Below, piece by piece: positions 58,431 to 64,000 of a stretch of 64,000 nt of DNA. A program made the translations under genes and the position numbers. Within the stretch, counting starts at the first letter, position 1. Each line of letters starts with the position of its first letter. Source of the DNA: Pseudorasbora parva. Its lineage: Eukaryota; Chordata; Actinopteri; Cypriniformes; Gobionidae. The stretch is from NCBI RefSeq assembly GCF_024679245.1, contig NC_090172.1:39606653-39670652 (forward strand). Reading direction: 5' to 3'. Under the pieces are notes generated by a model. It saw nothing but the letters and a program-made list of their open reading frames with translations. It was not told the DNA's origin and ran no database searches.

Positions 58431-61189
58431 AAAAATGCTGCCATGACATGTATCAGAATGAATATGGGTGTCGCGAATATTGACGATAATGTGAATGTAT
58501 ATTTAACGTGGTATTCTGAGTGCGAGTCATTGGCTAAAATACAAAAAACAAAATAGAAAAAAAGTTAAAGATGACTTTGACTGATAAACAAGCATCAAAA
58601 GTTTTTTCTTAGGGATTGAGTAAATATGTGCCAGTACAGGTTACGTGATGCCTCAGACTTTTCACTCACTCATATCAAACTGTAGAAATACAATACTGGT
58701 GTGACTCAAAAGTGTTTTAATTAAATGAGACATTCACAGATGAACTGCTGAAAAATTTTTTATATATGCTAAGATGGTATGTGACAGGAGACATTATCTG
58801 CAATTATCCTATCAGTCTCACCTTTTCTTTCCAGCTAGCTGAACAAAACAAATTCAAAGAATTTATTCATGCTCAGCCACTTCAGTTTTTTCTTTCCTAC
58901 CTTTATTCCGTGTGGCCTGCTGCCATAGTATCCGTGCGATGTCGCAGGTCCAGGCGTGTTTGACATCTGCATTGCCGGCCTGGAGAATGTAGGTCTGGTT
59001 CTTTGAAGTTCTCCTCCGGAACCAGACCTCAAACCTCAGAACGTTCTCACCTGATGTCTCTGTCATACCCACATCAGCCGTCTAACAGAGAGAATGAGAG
59101 GGTAAAAAGGATATTCACATACAATCAAGGTCAGAGGATATATCATTTGTATTAGTAAAATAAAATTAGTGTAAAGATCCATTCACACCAAGGATAACTA
59201 TAATTGTTCTAGATATAAAAGAACAACTATAACAGCAGAGAGAAACAATATAGTTGGAATCACTTTCAAAACAATTTTTCCACCTGATGAATGATAAAAC
59301 ATCAGAACAACATAAGCATGTTGCTTCTAATAAATAGAACGTTATTGTCTGCCGGTGTGGATGCTAATATAGTTATTTTCAGTTATCCTTTTAGTAATCA
59401 TCTTGGTGTGGCATGCAGCAAAGTGTGTTAAAGCTTGCGTTTTAATTTCTGGAGAGGTTTCTTGTCCCTCAAAACTTCTGATGTCCTTCAGATGCTTACC
59501 TTAAAAGAATGCTTATATATGTAAACATCTAGGCCACCCTCAATGCGTTTGGGTTTGCTGAACAGCACCAGATCCTCAAACAGGAACACGTGTCTTTGGC
59601 ACTTCTTCCTGCCATACAAAATCGTGAACTCATCTTGGCGAACTAATTGTCCCTGTTCCTTCAGATTCACCTGGAAGAGTGTGTGAAAGAAATGATGAAA
59701 TTGCAGTTTAGAAGATCAGATACATGCTTTCCTTTGTATCTCCACATGAAGTGGAGCGTATATCAGCTGTGCCAAACACACTTACATCACAGTCTCTGAT
59801 GGCATCCATGGCGAGCAGATCGTTGCCGTGGCGAAGCTGAAATTTGACCATCTCAGTGGCGGCGCGAAGGTACGCTAGCTCCTGCTCCTGGACCTCGCTC
59901 ACTTCTTTGATCAGGTCCTTCAGCAGCAGGGCATATTTACTCATGCGCTGGATGGGCTTCAGCAAATATGAGGCCAGGTCCATCTTATCCCCCAATTCCA
60001 GCTGCTTGTGCTAGAATGAGAGAGAGTCAGATTTTACAATTTCATCCCAGGAGGTGAGATAAAACGAATGAGATTAAAAGAGGTTGAGCTAAAAAATTAT
60101 CATAGGTGGTCTAAAGTGCAGTATGGATCCAGTTACTCACCCTGAAGAAGCTGTTTCCATGGCTGGCCAGGAGTGTGTCTGACTTTGGCTTGTTCTTGCT
60201 GTATAAAGCATATAGGCTAAACTGGTCTTGCTATATTTTTATACGGGGGAAACAAAGCACAAAAGAGCAATATTTAAGTATTAATATCCACATTTCCTAT
60301 CCATGTTCTGAAGAAAAACTTCTCTTCTTCCCAAAATCGAGGGAGGGAACATTTTTCTAAATTATTTCCAGGTTGAGTTTGTTTTAAAAGCCTTTTTTGT
60401 GTGTTTGGGTAAGTCGATTTATGACTTTTAGGTTCATATGGAGTGTGCCATAACTTTAGTGCAGGTTTAGCTGCGCCAAAAACAAAACAAAAAAGACTCC
60501 GGCCTAGTTCATACGCTGCTGTAGGCCAAGCAGCCTGCCTGTGTCTTTTTCTCTGCGAGTCATTGCATGTGAAAGCTTCATAAAGTAAAGCTCTTAAGAG
60601 GAGTTGACCCCAACTACAGAGAATGTAGACCGGTGGTCTTGCACTCATTTTCCAATACTCATGGAGGGTGAATGAAAGAGAAAGAATACCCAGATAAGTA
60701 CATTTTGAATGGTTTTTGAATGGACTAGTGCTTGGTCAAAAATGAGACAGTCATGGACTGGGAACAGACAAAACACTGACAAATTAAACTGCTTTGTTTA
60801 ATCTCCAATGAAAAAGTAATTCAGAATCCCTGAATGATCCCTATTAAAACTATTAGAAAAGTCCAGAAAACATCAGAAAAAAAATAATTTACAGAAAGAT
60901 CTGAGGTCATGAAAGTTACTGTGAAAAGACTTCTCTTACATGTCGTAGGAAGCAGTGACTGACACGTAATGGATGGTTGCAGCAGCTTTCCAGCTCTTTA
61001 AGGAAATACTGACTGTGGAAGTCCACTAGTTTCTCCAGGTTGCCGAAGATGACGCTGCGTTTTCCCCGCAGGTCCTGCGGCAGGTCAGCGCGCTCCATCT
61101 CAGGGAAATAGTTGTCAATGATGTACCGCAGAGAACGTACATATTCCCGCTCGGTTGTGACCATCTCATCTACAATGTGGCGTAGCTTA
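57407..61189 (-). CDS. plekhg4: plekhg4, RhoGEF with DH and PH domains (3' part of gene)
   Basis: Plekhg4 (puratrophin-1 family) promotes GDP/GTP exchange on Rho GTPases and is linked to actin and vesicle organisation. Seven exons on the - strand join in phase: 60940-61189, 60141-60230 and 59786-60010 (DH domain), 59500-59670 and 58901-59081 (PH domain), 58228-58344, and 57584 or 57597 to 58101 (tail). The DH core has [20 protein letters not shown], then [19 protein letters not shown]; the PH part has [14 protein letters not shown] and RFEVWFRRR. The segments [10 protein letters not shown] and [12 protein letters not shown] match PLEKHG4 as I remember it rather than PLEKHG4B or MCF2. The N-terminal half lies beyond the window or in exons I could not find between 61190 and 64000. 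Confidence 0.88.
57584..58101 (-). CDS. plekhg4: plekhg4 exon, Ser-rich C-terminal tail
   Basis: Acceptor TACAG|GGGCCA. It encodes about 172 codons beginning (G)[18 protein letters not shown], with [14 protein letters not shown] and [20 protein letters not shown], ending CFNSQ or CFNSQYISA. The donor is uncertain: GCG|GTTAGT at 57584, or CCA|GTACAT at 57597. Read through, the frame reaches a stop at 57542-57544. The tail is rich in Ser and acidic residues and is probably unstructured. Confidence 0.85.
58228..58344 (-). CDS. plekhg4: plekhg4 exon after the PH domain
   Basis: Acceptor TGTAG|AAATTC and donor AGAG|GTGAGC. It encodes (E)[18 protein letters not shown] and [19 protein letters not shown] long (AC)n microsatellite begins only about 18 bp beyond the acceptor. 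Confidence 0.9.
58363..58426. repeat. (AC)n microsatellite
   Basis: An AC run of about 64 bases in a plekhg4 intron, immediately upstream of an exon acceptor. Confidence 0.95.
58901..59081 (-). CDS. plekhg4: plekhg4 exon, second half of PH domain
   Basis: Acceptor GTTAG|ACGGCT and donor AAAG|GTAGGA. It encodes [37 protein letters not shown] and [19 protein letters not shown]. The Trp in the last helix is typical of PH domains. Confidence 0.92.
59500..59670 (-). CDS. plekhg4: plekhg4 exon, first half of PH domain
   Basis: Acceptor TCCAG|GTGAAT and donor AAG|GTAAGC. It encodes 57 codons, [20 protein letters not shown] to [16 protein letters not shown] and YIYKHSFK. Confidence 0.93.
59786..60010 (-). 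CDS. plekhg4: plekhg4 exon, end of DH domain
   Basis: Acceptor TCTAG|CACAAG and donor GAT|GTAAGT. It encodes 75 codons with [20 protein letters not shown], the CR3 helix of DH domains, and [20 protein letters not shown]. Confidence 0.93.
60141..60230 (-). CDS. plekhg4: plekhg4 exon, middle of DH domain
   Basis: Acceptor TATAG|CAAGAC and donor AGG|GTGAGT. It encodes 30 codons, [20 protein letters not shown] and [10 protein letters not shown], in phase 0. Confidence 0.9.
60940..61189 (-). CDS. plekhg4: plekhg4 exon, start of DH domain
   Basis: Acceptor TTCAG|TAAGCT and donor CAT|GTAAGA. It encodes 83 codons: [39 protein letters not shown] and [21 protein letters not shown] is the conserved CR1 motif of DH domains that contacts the GTPase. 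It begins with the last base of a codon split with an exon upstream that I could not locate. Confidence 0.92.
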
Positions 61190-62743
61190 CTGAATGACAA
61201 AGAAAGTGAATTGTTAACATACATCAAATGCTTACATTTTAAGAAATCAAACTTTTAGAATGCATAGAACACAAATTTTAGCTCTTTATTACAATTCTCT
61301 TCTAAAGTCCTCCATCCATAGATATGTTAACCTGACGACATCAAGTCTGAATGCTCAAAATGACTGACAGGCATAGAGCTCCTTTACCTTCTCAACACAC
61401 TATACATGGTGTCTGTGTCCAGTATTGAGAAAAATTAGCTGATGTTTTAGTATTCACATTAATCTTAAATTGGATTCTTATCAGAATGTTTTCATCTGCC
61501 TTAAATATTTGCAATAACTAGGCCACACAGAGCCTTGTTTTGAGTTATTTCTGTCTGAAAAAATGTGTCAACATCACCTCTGTACTGCAAACTTGGAGAG
61601 CAAAGGTAAATAATGTGTTTTGAAAGGAAGACACAAACATGTAACAACCTCCTTAAGATGCCTTTGTAATAAGATAACTCTATCCATCTCTTCTGTGTGG
61701 AAAAGCAGAACACAAACATGCTCCCCACCACTTCAAAGCCCAGAGGACTAGCGGCCACCTGGGAAAGTGATCAGCATCTCAGGCCCTTTCCCAAGGGGGT
61801 TAAGGGGTGAGCAGAAGGACCACAGCTGGAAAAGACATCCATGGAGATTCAGGGGATTAAAGGGCTGTGACTGTCTAATATGAGGCACATTGAGTTCCCA
61901 ATGTGCATGTTTGAGATTGAGGCAAGACTAAAGAGATTCAGTCCATATGTGTTTTTAGCTGAAGCTGAAGCTAAAGCTTTTTTCTCTTTCCTGGATGTCT
62001 TGTGTGACTGTTCAATTTTGAAAAGTGAGCACAAGTGTAAGTAAATATATACAGAAGTTTTCTAACAGTTTTCATTGCATCAACGGCCAGATATACAAAA
62101 TACCCACTTTTCGTAAGATATTAAAAAAAGATATTTTGAAGCATGTTGGTAACCAAACTGTTTTGGTTCCCACTGAATTTCATTGTAACAAAAAAGGCAT
62201 TTAATGGATTTATTTAGCATTTATTCTTTTGAGTTTTGCAGAAGAAAGAAATGGATATCAGGTTAGGATCAAAATGAGCATGAGAAAATGATGACAATGT
62301 TCATTTTGGGGTGGACTATCTCTTTAAAGACAGCTAATAGAAATAGTAAGTATGATTTTGTATATTAAATTAGACATGTTGTTTGAAAAATAAATAAAGC
62401 TTTTAGATAATCATTGAACTAAAGTGAAAAAAGATCTGGAAAACGATAATCTCATCTGTATTGTTAGATTTATAAACCTGCAGATCAATATTTCCAATCC
62501 AATTCAAAATGATTAATATAAGATAAATGTACAACATAATATATAATAATACATATGCATATAATTTAAAATATATACATATTTAATTGTATAAATTATA
62601 TAATTATTTAATTAACGTTGGGCCCAATTCTCATTATTAACTAGTTGCTTATATTATTAGGATATTGGCTGTTTATTAGTACTTATAAAGAACATATTAA
62701 TGCCTTATTGTGTATGACCATATTTTATATCCCTTAATCCTAC
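61190..62743. other. plekhg4: plekhg4 intron sequence, no further exon identified
   Basis: AT-rich sequence upstream of the DH exon on the gene strand. No exon with correct phase was found. A MITE remnant with CATTTTGGGGTGGACTATC lies at about 62105-62335. Confidence 0.5.
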
Positions 62744-63931
62744 TGTCACAATTCACCAGTGTGAGTGCCCGGACCCCATGGACATCGCTGTTCCGAGCTT
62801 GAGACGGACTTGATCATTTTCTCATTCAAACCACAGCCAACCTGCTGCTGCTTCTGGTTCTGTTTAAAGAGGGAAACGCTGCCCATAACTACTGGCACTT
62901 GTCAAATGATTACATTTCCAATGTGTTTTCGCTTCGGTGATTAATGTAGCCAATCACAGACATGTTTGTAGATATCTACAACGCAGTAGGCCAATCACAG
63001 GTGTTGAATTTGGAATCCACTCACCGCTCGAGTCTAACCGCTGAGTTCAGTTAAAACGCATGTCAATCCTCTGTAAGTGCAGACATTGTAAAAATAAGAG
63101 ATTCATTGTATACCAGCTTCACTGTGGAACTTTGTGAGATTATGTTTATTGAATGAGTGACAGCTTTTAGAAATTATAAAGGGAGCACTCTTTGTGCGCT
63201 GTCTGGGCAATATTATTATTATTTATTTTTTATTAATAGGTCTACAATATATTCAGAATTTGAATAAAACTTTTGTTTTCCATTGAAAAACAGCCATATA
63301 CACGATTCAATGCACTGACCCATCCACATATACATGCGGGATTCACTCGAAAAATGTGAAGACTGATCAGTTATAAATAATCATGTCGAAATTAAGGCTC
63401 ATAAAAATGTCAGGAAAACACGATTCCTGGCTGCATGTCATTATCCATGGATCGCTGAATCTGTGGGAAGTAGTTTAAACTGATAATCATTTGCTCAACT
63501 CGCGTTTTCCTCTATTAACTGCAGTCACGCAGCAGCTCTTCTGCCACTCAGCCCCGGCTGAAGGGGCGTGTTCCGGGAAAGTGACGTCGATGCATTCCCT
63601 CTATAGCACTCCCTGTTTACACCTGTGTCTCTCATTATCCTGTTTTCCTCACCTTATATAAGCCTGGTTATCGCTGTCATTCATTGCAAAATCTTGTTTT
63701 GCTCACACTGCATTTCTAAGCGTTATCCCTGGTTTCATGTCTCTTGGTTTTGTTGGAATTCTTGCCTGTGTCCCCGGATTACCCTTTTGCCTCTGTCCCT
63801 GGTTTTGTTTGCCTGATTGGACTGCCTACCTGTTATGACCTCTTGCCTGTTTGTTGACTACGAGTGTGGATTACCCTTTGAATAAATACTGCGCTTGGAT
63901 CTTCAACCCAGTCTCAGAGCGGTTCGTTACA
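62744..63931 (+). mobile_element. Probable solo LTR of a retrotransposon
   Basis: It begins TGTCACAATTCACCAG and ends GGTTCGTTACA, the TG...CA borders of an LTR. Inside, TTATATAAGCC (about 63654) serves as a TATA box and AATAAA at about 63881 as a poly(A) signal, followed by a short R-U5-like end, all in the right order on the + strand. The flanks CCTAC and CTTAC are a possible 5-bp target duplication with one mismatch. No gag or pol is present in the window, so it is a solo LTR or an element end. The 3' part resembles LTRs of fish Gypsy-type elements. Confidence 0.65.
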
Positions 63932-64000
63932 CTTACCCAATAGCTAAACAACAACTACCTTACCTATTGATAAGCAGTAATTATGAGTTTATTGAGGCAA

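Noticed and set aside
61752..61818. A possible extra plekhg4 exon between CTTTTCCAG and CCCAG|GTGGCC on the - strand
   Set aside because: The borders look usable, but the frame that would join the DH exon (which needs two leftover bases) contains a TGA, and the peptide is not recognisable.

Overview
The window is vertebrate nuclear DNA from a teleost, most likely a cyprinid. The support is spliced genes with GT-AG introns, long (CA)n, (TA)n and (GTTT)n microsatellites, several Tc1-like transposons, a tRNA-derived SINE, and many short fold-back elements of kinds common in carp and zebrafish genomes. All identifications come from reading the sequence and from remembered protein families; no database search was run.

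Layout. 1-2689 is the last intron of nfatc3 (+ strand). Its terminal coding exon is 2690-2769, followed by a long 3'UTR to about 5265. 5270-8335 holds a decayed L2/CR1-type LINE and a short inverted-repeat element. esrp2 (- strand) runs from its start codon at 33119 down to 9411. All 15 coding exons of one isoform could be placed with consistent reading phase (729 codons plus stop), and an alternative terminal exon lies at 10392-10478. Its roughly 11.8 kb second intron (20548-32367) is full of transposons and microsatellites, including two adjacent Tc1-like elements at 27057-30309. Two single-exon leukotriene B4 receptor-like GPCR genes follow on the - strand (35269-36333 and 37916-38998). 39-56 kb is gene-poor. 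It contains a multi-level nest of transposons (40855-47458), a SINE, an orphan fragment of a third ltb4r-like gene (48185-48312) and a second nest of short elements (48534-51260). The last part (57.4-61.2 kb, - strand) is the 3' half of plekhg4, a Rho guanine-nucleotide exchange factor: DH domain, PH domain and C-terminal tail. The last 3 kb holds a probable solo LTR.

The genes do not form a pathway. Nfatc3 is a calcium/calcineurin-dependent transcription factor, Esrp2 an epithelial splicing regulator, the Ltb4r-like proteins Gi-type lipid mediator receptors, and Plekhg4 a RhoGEF. As I recall, NFATC3 and ESRP2 are neighbours in a tail-to-tail arrangement on human 16q22 and PLEKHG4 is in the same band. 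That is why I call this esrp2 rather than esrp1. The receptor pair is not part of that human neighbourhood.

The strongest unusual observations are: a 289-bp near-identical tract shared by the two otherwise divergent receptor genes (recent gene conversion); the alternative ends of esrp2; the nested transposons with a readable insertion order and a 13-bp target duplication; two Tc1 copies sharing the same disabling changes; and the receptor gene fragment about 9 kb from the intact pair. I found no evidence of a wholly new system.
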